From the NCBI GenBank assembly GCA_020849175.1, contig JADLGR010000302.1:1-32305 (forward strand): a stretch of 32,305 nucleotides of DNA. The letters run 5' to 3'. The translations under genes were made by a program, and so were the position numbers. Shown piece by piece: positions 1-7,875 of this stretch. Every line of letters begins with the position of its first letter. Position 1 is the first letter of the stretch. The stretch is from Deltaproteobacteria bacterium (lineage in GTDB: Bacteria > Myxococcota_A > UBA9160). The notes beneath the pieces are model-generated. The model did no database searches and had not been told where the DNA came from. It worked only from the letters and a program-made list of their open reading frames with translations.

Positions 1-2
1 AC

Positions 3-119
3 GACATGAGAGATCTCCTCTTCGGGTTTTTCGACGACGAGGAGACGACGCGAAGCCATCTCCCCTTCCCGAAGCGGATCATCTCGTGCGTGACGGCGTG
101 GTGTCCCTACCACGAGTGA
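3..119 (+). CDS. possible C-terminal fragment of a CDS entering from the left edge (or a 37-aa ORF from ATG at 6), ending ...RIISCVTAWCPYHE*
   Basis: Open frame from position 3 to the TGA at 117-119; too short to identify. Confidence 0.25.
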   Translation, partial: DMRDLLFGFFDDEETTRSHLPFPKRIISCVTAWCPYHE

Positions 120-224
120 TAGAGCGTACACTCACGTGCGGGACGACGAAGCACACGACAGCGTGTCGATCGAAAACTGTCGTCGAGATGGGAGTTTTCA
201 CGCCCCCCATTCGTGTCGCAGATT

Positions 225-240
225 CTATCGATATCGATAG
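225..240. promoter_or_regulatory. perfect 16-bp palindrome CTATCGATATCGATAG upstream of the LuxR-type gene
   Basis: CTATCGAT | ATCGATAG read directly; lies about 60 bp before the ATG at 301. Confidence 0.45.
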
Positions 241-300
241 CCTCACCGTCGGAGACGAGGAGTAGAATTCGCCTTGCGTGTTCCCGGGAAGGGGTGCTCC

Positions 301-1434
301 ATGACGATCGACGAACTCGTCCCGTCGCTCATCGGATCCATCTACGAGGCCGCGATCGATCTCGATCGGTGGCAAGCAGTGCTTGCCGCCGTGCGGATGG
401 CGTTCGGCGCCGAGTCTGTGCTGCTCTGGCGTCGCACTCCCTCGTCTACGCGAGCGGCCGTCGTCTGCACGGCCGGTCTTCCCGACGGAGTCGATTGGCG
501 GCGCGTCACGGAGTCTTCTGCTTGCAGGGCGCGTCTGCGCGCGTACGAGTCTCTGACAGCGCTCGAGGCTGACGAGATCGGAGCGCTCCTTCCGCTCGGA
601 GAGCGTCCCTTCGAGGAGCTGCCCACCGCATGGCGCGAGCGCCATGAGACCGAGCGTGGCCTCGTCGTCACGTTGATCCGTGAGCCGGGCCATGCGGCGC
701 TCATCGAGATGGTGCGCCTGCGCGGTGCTTCTCCCTTCGCTGAGAGAGACTGGGATCTCGCTCGTGCCGTGGCGCCTCACCTCGCTCGTGCGATCGTGAT
801 CGAGCGCGATCGCGAACGGAGTCGGATCCGGAGCGCCGCAGCGGCAGCCCTCGGAGAGCGCCTCCCGATGGGGGTGATCCTGGTCGACGCGGACGCCGCG
901 TTGATCGACTGCAGCCGGCGCGCGAACGAGATTCTCGAAGAGGGAGATGGCCTCTACTGCGATTCGGGTCGTCTCTCGACGGCGAACCGCTCGGAGTGTC
1001 GGCGTCTCCACGAGGCGATCCACTGGGCGGTGGGAGAGGCGCGCGGCGCAGCGACCTCCGAGACGTTCTCACTCTCGGTCGAGAGACGATCGGGTCGATC
1101 GCCACTCCTCGTCGAGGTCGCGGGGGTCACCGGAGGAGCGGCGCATGGTGATCTTCTCGAGTCCCAGGCGCTCGTCTACGTGAAGGATCCCGACCGTGGC
1201 GCTGGCATCTCGACCGATGCGCTGCGCAGGGCCTTCGGTCTCACGCGAACCGAAGCCGAGGTCACGGCCCGAATAGCGACGGGGCTGAATCATGCGGAGG
1301 TGGCACAGGCGCTCGGCGTCACGGTCTGCGCGATCCGCTTCCATCTGAAGAGCATCTACGCGAAGACGGCAACGCAGCGGCAGGCGGAGCTCGTCTACCT
1401 GCTCGCGAGCGATTCCGAGCGGCTCGCCGGGTAG
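301..1434 (+). CDS. LuxR-family helix-turn-helix transcriptional regulator
   Basis: C-terminal HTH ...FGLTRTEAEVTARIATGLNHAEVAQALGVTVCAIRFHLKSIYAKTATQRQAELVYLL; ATG at 301 preceded by GGAAGGGG. Confidence 0.85.
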   Translation: MTIDELVPSLIGSIYEAAIDLDRWQAVLAAVRMAFGAESVLLWRRTPSSTRAAVVCTAGLPDGVDWRRVTESSACRARLRAYESLTALEADEIGALLPLGERPFEELPTAWRERHETERGLVVTLIREPGHAALIEMVRLRGASPFAERDWDLARAVAPHLARAIVIERDRERSRIRSAAAAALGERLPMGVILVDADAALIDCSRRANEILEEGDGLYCDSGRLSTANRSECRRLHEAIHWAVGEARGAATSETFSLSVERRSGRSPLLVEVAGVTGGAAHGDLLESQALVYVKDPDRGAGISTDALRRAFGLTRTEAEVTARIATGLNHAEVAQALGVTVCAIRFHLKSIYAKTATQRQAELVYLLASDSERLAG

Positions 1435-1437
1435 GGC

Positions 1438-2085
1438 GTGGGGCGCGGTGTGCGCCGCCCGTGGACCGCGGCGGCCGCGGCGCTGCGCTCCACGCTCGAG
1501 GCGTATGATGCCGCAGCGGCGCGCGACGTCTTCGACGGCCTTTCCCACTGGCATGGCATCGACGTGGTGGCGGTCGAGATCCTGCCACTGCTCCTGCGTC
1601 GCCTCGCCGAAGAGCGGCCCGAGACGAGCCGGGAGCACGCGGCCCGATGCGAGTTCGTCCGCGGGGTACTCGAGGAATGCCTGTTTCGGGTAGCGCGTGG
1701 TTGGGCGGAGGGGGACGGCCCACGAGCGGTCCTGAGCGCGGCCTCCGGTCTCCCGCGTGAGTTCGAGGCAATCGGCTTCGGCCTCGCGCTCCGGCGTCGT
1801 GGCTGGAGGATCATCTACCTCGGGACGGAGGCGCCGATCGAGACGCTACGGCTGGCCATCGAGCAGCTACGGCCGCGTCTGGCGGTGGTAGGTCTCTCGG
1901 AAGGCGATCGGTACGGGCACCACGACGCGACCGCGCTGCGGCGGCTCGCGATCCGCGTTCGGCTCGCACTCCTCGGCGCGAGTGCCGAGTTCGCAGCGTC
2001 GATCGGCGCCACGGCTCTCGGTCCCGATCTGATCGCCGAGGCGCGGCGAATCTCGGTGGACGCCGTGGAGCCGCTCCGACACTGA
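1438..2085 (+). CDS. cobalamin (B12)-binding-domain-like protein
   Basis: GFGLALRRRGWRIIYLGTEAPIETLRLAIEQLRPRLAVVGLS resembles the Rossmann-like half of CarH/LitR-type B12-binding domains; GTG start 3 nt after the preceding stop. Confidence 0.65.
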   Translation: MGRGVRRPWTAAAAALRSTLEAYDAAAARDVFDGLSHWHGIDVVAVEILPLLLRRLAEERPETSREHAARCEFVRGVLEECLFRVARGWAEGDGPRAVLSAASGLPREFEAIGFGLALRRRGWRIIYLGTEAPIETLRLAIEQLRPRLAVVGLSEGDRYGHHDATALRRLAIRVRLALLGASAEFAASIGATALGPDLIAEARRISVDAVEPLRH

Positions 2086-2099
2086 GGAGGCGCGTCGCG

Positions 2100-2117
2100 G
2101 GCGCCGCCTACGGCGCC
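2100..2117. terminator. GC-rich hairpin between convergent genes (GGCGCCG-CCTA-CGGCGCC), no T tract
   Basis: Perfect 7-bp stem, 4-nt loop, overlapping the stop codon of the minus-strand gene. Confidence 0.3.
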
Positions 2118-3319
2118 ACCCGCGTCTGGCACGCGTCTCCGATCCCGTCGGCGTCGGCGTCGGCCTGCTCGGGGTTCCACCAGCCGGGGCACAGATCGGC
2201 CGGGTCCTCGACGCCGTCGCAGTCGGGGTCGGGTGCGTCGCACGCGAGCGCCACGGTGGCCCACACGGGGCGGTGATCCGAGAGCGCGTCGCAGCGCGCC
2301 CCCGGGCAGATACCCGGCGCGAGGGTCTTCACACCGCGCGCGTAGAGAAGGTCGATCACGAGTGCGATTTGGTCGATGGCCGTCGTTCGCTCGGCGAGGG
2401 AGAGCGCTGCGTGCGCATCGCGAAAGCCCGCCTCGCGGAAAGCCTGCATGTTCTGGTCTTCGAAGCCGCCATGGATTGCGAAGACCATCTCGTAGGTGTT
2501 CAGGTCGCCGCCCACCACGACCGGCCAGAAGACGCTCTTCGCGTCGTCGAGGATCTCGCGGACCTGCGCGTCGCGCACGGCGAGGGGCGGGTTCGATTCG
2601 AGGTGCGCGGCGTACACGCGGAGCAGATGGTCTGCGATCCGGATGTCCGCCGCGATCGCAACGCGGCCTCCGAGACGGGGCTCGTCGGGGTTCGGATGAC
2701 CCACCGGCGTGTACCAGCTCCGGTTCTGCGCGAAGCGGATCTGACGAACGTTCGCGAGTGGCCAGCGCGAGACGATGGCGTTGCCGTGCTCGCACAGAGG
2801 CGGATCGTACGGACCCGTCTCGCCCCGGTCTCCTGGCAGCTCGACGAACTCGGTCGCGTAGACGTAGTAGCCGCCGAAGGCCTGCGCGTAGTCCCGCGCC
2901 ACGTTGCGGAACTGCGTGCGGCGGCAGCCGCGATCGACTTCCGAGAGCAGCAGCACGTCGGGCACGGGAACGGCCGGGTCGTGCAGCAGCAGATCGAGCT
3001 GCGCGTCTTGCCCGAACCCGCGCTCGATGTTGTAGGCGAGAACCACGATCTCGCGCTTCGGAGCGGGAGGAGTCGTCGCGAACGAGTCCCCCTCGATCGT
3101 GCAGTGGACGAAGGTCGTGTCGGCCGCGTGATCGGGATCGGCCGCCTCGTCGCACAGGCGCTCGGTACGAACGTCCGGCGCGCGCCCCTGCCACTCGAAC
3201 TCTCGGAAGCACCCCGCGAGCGCGAGGCTCCCGGCGAGAGCGCATACGGTCGTGACGAGAGCGGATCGGAGGGGGGGCCGCACGGCATCTCCTGGCGCAG
3301 CCGCTCCAGCGTACAGCAT
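2108..3319 (-). CDS. endonuclease/exonuclease/phosphatase family lipoprotein with C-terminal thrombospondin type-3-like repeats
   Basis: Lipobox-like ALAGSLALAGC; VLAYNIERGFGQD, LLLSEVDRGCRRT, VVGGDLNTYE, SDHRPVWATV EEP motifs; C-term DPDCDGVEDPADLCPGWWNPEQADADADGIGDAC. Confidence 0.8.
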   Translation of the reverse strand: MLYAGAAAPGDAVRPPLRSALVTTVCALAGSLALAGCFREFEWQGRAPDVRTERLCDEAADPDHAADTTFVHCTIEGDSFATTPPAPKREIVVLAYNIERGFGQDAQLDLLLHDPAVPVPDVLLLSEVDRGCRRTQFRNVARDYAQAFGGYYVYATEFVELPGDRGETGPYDPPLCEHGNAIVSRWPLANVRQIRFAQNRSWYTPVGHPNPDEPRLGGRVAIAADIRIADHLLRVYAAHLESNPPLAVRDAQVREILDDAKSVFWPVVVGGDLNTYEMVFAIHGGFEDQNMQAFREAGFRDAHAALSLAERTTAIDQIALVIDLLYARGVKTLAPGICPGARCDALSDHRPVWATVALACDAPDPDCDGVEDPADLCPGWWNPEQADADADGIGDACQTRVAP

Positions 3320-3368
3320 GCGGAGTCCTGCGCCCGTGCGCCGCGCGGCCCCGGCAGAGGACCGGCAG

Positions 3369-5423
3369 CTACGCAACCCCCCGCTTGTGAACGATCAGCA
3401 TCGAGGCCGGGCACTCGCTCGCGAGGCGCTCATGGCTCGTACCGAGATACGTCGGCTGCAAGCCCAGCTCCTCCGAGACGCCGATCACGACGAGGTCGTA
3501 TCCGCTCCGCGCCTCTTCGACCACGGTCTCGATCGGCTCCTGGCTCATCACCATCCGCACCGTGATCGCGGAGGAGTCGGCGAGGTCTTCGAGCGAGAGA
3601 CCGGGGGGCGCGGGCGGCGGTGCCGGCGTCGGGCGTACGACGTGGAGCACGGTGAGCTCGACGTCTTCCTGCGCGGCGATGCGCCGCGCGAGATCGAGAG
3701 CGCCGAGATCGTGCGCCGATCCGAGATAGGGAACGAGCACGCGGCGCCACGGGCGAAAGTGTCGCGGCAGATATACGGCCACGTCGGAACGCGCCGTCGT
3801 CATCACGTCGTAGATCGTCCCCGAGAGAATGCTCTGGCGCAGGACGGGCTTGTGCCAGCCCATGAGAAGAAGATCGGCGCGCTTGGCGTACGCCACCTCG
3901 ACGATGTCCCGCCCGATGTTCTGGCTCATGAACGTGAGCGGACGCACGTTCGTCCCCTGATCGGCCGCAGCCGCCAGCAGCGGCTGGAGCGTCTCGCTCT
4001 CGGCAGGACGGGTGAGCCGGCCTGGATCGAGCATCGCCTGGTCGGCCGCCGGGAGCAGGTGCAGCGCATAGATGCGGTCGCGGTCCGACGGGGCGAGACT
4101 CGCCGCCATTCGCAGCAGCTCGGGCCCCGCCGACGGGAGCGCCACGGGAACGAGCACCGTGAAGGCCTTGACGTCCTCCGGCACACCGAGCGCTTCTTCA
4201 CGGATCCGTCGCGCAGGATGGATCCACTCGACCAGTGGCGAGGTCATGAACGTCGTCACCAGCGCCATCAGCACCATCATCGTGAAGAGCGCGGGCGAGA
4301 TGACGCCGATTTCGAGGCCCACCGTGAGGAACACGAGCTGGATGAGACCGCGCGTGTTCATGAGGGCACCCAGGGCACTGGCCTCGCGCCATCCGAGTCC
4401 CGTGAGGCGCGCTGCGAGCGCGGAGCCGCCGAACTTTCCGATCACGGCGGCAAGGATGATGAGCGCGCAAGCGATCCACATCTCGGCGCCGCTCACGAGA
4501 CCAAGGCTCGTTCGAAGTCCGGTGACGGCGAAGAACAGCGGCAGCAGGAAGACGACCGTCACGTCGTGCAGCTTCTCTCCGAGCTCGTGAACGAAGCCCG
4601 AGTCCTTCGGCAGAATCGAGCCGAGGACGAACGCGCCGAACAGAGCATGGATGCCGAGCCACTCGGTCGCGTACGCCGAGAGTGCGAGCGCGACGAGGAC
4701 GATCGCGAGCATGTCCTGCGTGAGTCGCCCGCGGCTGTGGTAGTAGGCCTCGAGCCGGCGAAGCGCCGGCCGTGCGGCGTAGATCATTGCCAACACGTAG
4801 ACCGCAGATCCGACGAGCGTGAAGACGAGCGGCTGATCCCCGGCCTCGCTGCGAACGAGCGCGACGACGGCGGCGAGGATCACCCACGCCGTCACGTCGT
4901 CGATCGCAGCGCAGGCGATCGTCATGACGCCAAGGCGCGTTCGCAGCAGGTTGCGCTCGGCGAGAATGCGGGCCAGGACGGGGAAGGCCGTCACCGACAT
5001 CGCGGCGCCCATGAAGAGCGCGAACTCGTCGAAGCGTACGCTGCGGTCCGAGAGGCGCGGGTACAGATGCAGGGCGAGCAGTGCGCCGAGCAAGAACGGT
5101 ACCGCGATGCTCGCGTGACTGGTGACGATCGCAGCCCGCCCGCGGTTTCGAAGCAGCCTGGGATCGAGCTCGAGGCCGACGAGGAACATGAAGAGCAGGA
5201 CGCCAACCTGACTGAGAGGGCCCAGGTTCGCGAGGCTACCGGGTGGGAAGAGCCGGCCCGAGAGCTCGGGCGCCGCCCAGCCGAGCAGCGATGGGCCGAG
5301 CAGGAAGCCCGCCACCATCTCGCCCATGACCTGCGGCTGTCCCATGCGGCGAAAGACGAAGCCGGCAACGCGCGCCGTCGAGAGGATGACGGCGATCTGC
5401 AGCATGAGGATGAGCAGGGACAC
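3369..5423 (-). CDS. CPA2/Kef-type cation:proton antiporter with C-terminal universal stress protein-like domains
   Basis: Multi-TM Na+/H+ exchanger-like N-terminus (QVMGEMVAGFLLGPSLLG...LLFMFLVGLELDP) followed by two USP-like segments (VLVPVALPSAG..., RRVLVPYLGSAHD...LTVLHVV). Confidence 0.88.
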   Translation of the reverse strand: MSLLILMLQIAVILSTARVAGFVFRRMGQPQVMGEMVAGFLLGPSLLGWAAPELSGRLFPPGSLANLGPLSQVGVLLFMFLVGLELDPRLLRNRGRAAIVTSHASIAVPFLLGALLALHLYPRLSDRSVRFDEFALFMGAAMSVTAFPVLARILAERNLLRTRLGVMTIACAAIDDVTAWVILAAVVALVRSEAGDQPLVFTLVGSAVYVLAMIYAARPALRRLEAYYHSRGRLTQDMLAIVLVALALSAYATEWLGIHALFGAFVLGSILPKDSGFVHELGEKLHDVTVVFLLPLFFAVTGLRTSLGLVSGAEMWIACALIILAAVIGKFGGSALAARLTGLGWREASALGALMNTRGLIQLVFLTVGLEIGVISPALFTMMVLMALVTTFMTSPLVEWIHPARRIREEALGVPEDVKAFTVLVPVALPSAGPELLRMAASLAPSDRDRIYALHLLPAADQAMLDPGRLTRPAESETLQPLLAAAADQGTNVRPLTFMSQNIGRDIVEVAYAKRADLLLMGWHKPVLRQSILSGTIYDVMTTARSDVAVYLPRHFRPWRRVLVPYLGSAHDLGALDLARRIAAQEDVELTVLHVVRPTPAPPPAPPGLSLEDLADSSAITVRMVMSQEPIETVVEEARSGYDLVVIGVSEELGLQPTYLGTSHERLASECPASMLIVHKRGVA

Positions 5424-5435
5424 GCGCCGTCGCCC

Positions 5436-5903
5436 TCAGCGATCGCCCGAGACGCGCTCGGCGCGGAACGAGACCGGCGCGCACGCGGCGCAGCCTCCGG
5501 CCCAGAGCTGGCCGGCGAGCTGTGCGACGCGTCCGTCCATGATGAAGTCCGCTGCGAGCTCGAGCGGGGCCTGCGGACACGCCGCTCGTGCGGTGCCGAG
5601 CATCGGAAGGCTCGCGGCGCGGCCCCACAGGCGCGTTCCCCGAAGGATCGCCTCGAGCCGCGTTCGCGCGGGATCATTGAGCGTCACGTCCGCGTGCACA
5701 CCCGACTGCTCGACGTCGAAGGCCGGTGCGTCGGGGGCCAGCTCGACGCACGGCGGGACGAGCTGGGCTGCGGGAGCGATCTCTGCGCGCCACACGCCGC
5801 CGATGTCCGGCGGCGCTCCGAGGCGGCCTCCGAGCCGCAGGATTCCCACGACGCCCAGCACAGGAAGCCCGACGAGGACGAGGTAGAGCAGGACGATTTT
5901 CAT
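5436..5903 (-). CDS. hypothetical membrane-anchored protein
   Basis: ATG at 5903, MKIVLLYLVLVGLPVLGVVGILRLGG N-terminal TM; adjacent to and co-directional with the antiporter gene. Confidence 0.65.
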   Translation of the reverse strand: MKIVLLYLVLVGLPVLGVVGILRLGGRLGAPPDIGGVWRAEIAPAAQLVPPCVELAPDAPAFDVEQSGVHADVTLNDPARTRLEAILRGTRLWGRAASLPMLGTARAACPQAPLELAADFIMDGRVAQLAGQLWAGGCAACAPVSFRAERVSGDR

Positions 5904-6018
5904 GCGCCGGCTCGCTGCACCACGGGAGATCAAAGCGGATCGGCCGGCTCGGCGCGACCCCGAAGGGACCGTGCACCGGACGCAATCCTGTCTACAGTGA
6001 CGCCCGAAAGGAGCCGCA

Positions 6019-6657
6019 ATGATCCGCGGGTCTCGTCAGACGGCGCTCGTGACCCTGGCGCTCGCACTGCTCGCCGTCGTCCTGGTGTCCGCGAAGCCAA
6101 AGCCGCCGCCCGACTACTTCCCGCTGCGCGTGAACGACTGGTGGAAGTACCGATCGACGCAGGCCAGCGGCGCGATCTCGGAGTTCACGCTCGCAGTGAT
6201 CTCCGAAGACAAACGCGCCGACGGATTGCTGCGCCGTACGGTCGAGCTGTCGAACCCGAATCCACTGATTCGCGACCGGTACGTGAAGCCGCCCGGATCG
6301 GTGCTTCTCGTCGACGAGGAGTACCTCGGCAGCGGCGGCAGGGCCTCGTTCGATCCGCCCCGTCCGATCCTCCAGTATCCGCTTCGGCCCGGAGCGAGCT
6401 GGCAGTGGAGCGGAACCGGGCGAGGTGGGATCCGGATCGAGGAAGCGAGCGAGGTCCTCCCGAGCGAGCGGGTCGAGACACCTGCCGGACGCTTCGACGC
6501 GGTGAAGGTCGTCGTGCGCATCGCACAGGGCGGCGCACAGGCGACCAAGACCTCGTGGTACGCCGCCGGAATCGGTCTCGTCCGGCAGGCGACCGATTCG
6601 GGTGGCGTCGCGTCGACGACCGATCTCATCGACTACAGCTTCAAGCGCAGGAAGTGA
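6019..6657 (+). CDS. hypothetical secreted protein
   Basis: Signal-peptide-like MIRGSRQTALVTLALALLAVVLVSA followed by DYFPLRVNDWWKYRST...; coding-like composition. Confidence 0.7.
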   Translation: MIRGSRQTALVTLALALLAVVLVSAKPKPPPDYFPLRVNDWWKYRSTQASGAISEFTLAVISEDKRADGLLRRTVELSNPNPLIRDRYVKPPGSVLLVDEEYLGSGGRASFDPPRPILQYPLRPGASWQWSGTGRGGIRIEEASEVLPSERVETPAGRFDAVKVVVRIAQGGAQATKTSWYAAGIGLVRQATDSGGVASTTDLIDYSFKRRK

Positions 6658-6661
6658 TCCG

Positions 6662-7858
6662 GTGCCGGACAGTCGACACTTTTCAGAGTCGCCCGAGGCC
6701 GTGGGAATCGATCCCGAGAAGCTCGACGCCGTGTTCGAACGCGCGGCGCGCGAGGTGCGAGAGGGGCTGCTTCCGTCCGCGCAAGTGGCCGTGGCACGCA
6801 GCGGGCGGATCGCCGGGATGCGGACCTTCGGGAGCGTGACGCACGGCGGGCGCCCCGCACCGGCGACGAACGAGACGCTGTACGTCATCTACTCCTGCAC
6901 CAAGGCGATCACCTCGGCGGCGGCATGGATCCTCATCCAGGAGGGCAACCTCGGCGAAAGTGAGCACGTCGCCGACGTCGTTCCGGGATTCGGAACCCAT
7001 GGCAAGCAGGCCGTTCGCGTCGAGCATCTGTTCACGCACACGGCAGGCTTTCCGAACGCGCCGATGCCTCCCGAGACCTGGAACGATCGCGACGCACGGC
7101 TCGCGCGCTTCGCGCGCTGGCGACTCGACTTCGAGCCCGGCTCGCGAATGCAGTACCACCCGACCTCGACCATGTGGGTGATCGCCGAGATCGTCGAGCG
7201 GCGAAGCGGCATGCCGTGCCGTGAGTTCGTCCGCTCGCGCATCGCGGGACCGCTCGGCCTCGGCGATTTCCACGTCGGCCTTCCACCGAGCGAGCACGAA
7301 CGGCTGGCGGACATCGTGCACGTCGGCGAGGCGCTCTCGCCAGACGAGCTCGCGCGACTGGGCTTTCCCGTCGACCCGGCCAGCGAAGTGACCGAGCAGG
7401 CGCTCGAAGCCTTCAACCAGCCGTTCGTTCGCGAGGCAGGCGCGCCCGGAGGCGGCGCAGTGACGAACGCCGGCGAGCTCGCGCTCTTCTACCAGGCGCT
7501 GCTCCGCGATCTCGGCGAGCACGCGGGCGGCCGCGTGTGGAACGCAGCGACGCTCGCAGACGCCCTTCGCGTCCGCACGGGAGCGATGCTCGATCCCATG
7601 CTCGGCAAGCCGGCCAACCGCGCGCTCGGCATGGTCGTCGCCGGCGACGAGAGCCGCGTCTTTCTCGGCTTCGGGCACACCAACTCGCCGCGCAGCTTCG
7701 GCCACATGGGCGCCGGCGGGCAGGTCGCGTGGGCGGATCCCGAGACCGGGATCTCGTTCGTCTACCTGACGAACGGCTGCGACCGACACCCGCTGCGAAT
7801 GGGCCGCCGCGGCGTCGGTCTCTCGAGCCGCGCCGCCGCTTGTCTGCTCGGCGGCTGA
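6662..7858 (+). CDS. beta-lactamase family / class C-like serine hydrolase
   Basis: SxxK motif YSCTKAITSA, VEHLFTHTAGF, HMGAGGQVAWADPETGISFVYLTNG; GTG start at 6662. Confidence 0.85.
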   Translation: MPDSRHFSESPEAVGIDPEKLDAVFERAAREVREGLLPSAQVAVARSGRIAGMRTFGSVTHGGRPAPATNETLYVIYSCTKAITSAAAWILIQEGNLGESEHVADVVPGFGTHGKQAVRVEHLFTHTAGFPNAPMPPETWNDRDARLARFARWRLDFEPGSRMQYHPTSTMWVIAEIVERRSGMPCREFVRSRIAGPLGLGDFHVGLPPSEHERLADIVHVGEALSPDELARLGFPVDPASEVTEQALEAFNQPFVREAGAPGGGAVTNAGELALFYQALLRDLGEHAGGRVWNAATLADALRVRTGAMLDPMLGKPANRALGMVVAGDESRVFLGFGHTNSPRSFGHMGAGGQVAWADPETGISFVYLTNGCDRHPLRMGRRGVGLSSRAAACLLGG

Positions 7859-7875
7859 TTCCGCTCGAAACGACG

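Noticed and set aside
3252-6839. 1195-aa plus-strand ORF
   Set aside because: Antisense to the antiporter and neighbouring genes; low-complexity R/E/H-rich translation typical of a shadow ORF in GC-rich DNA.
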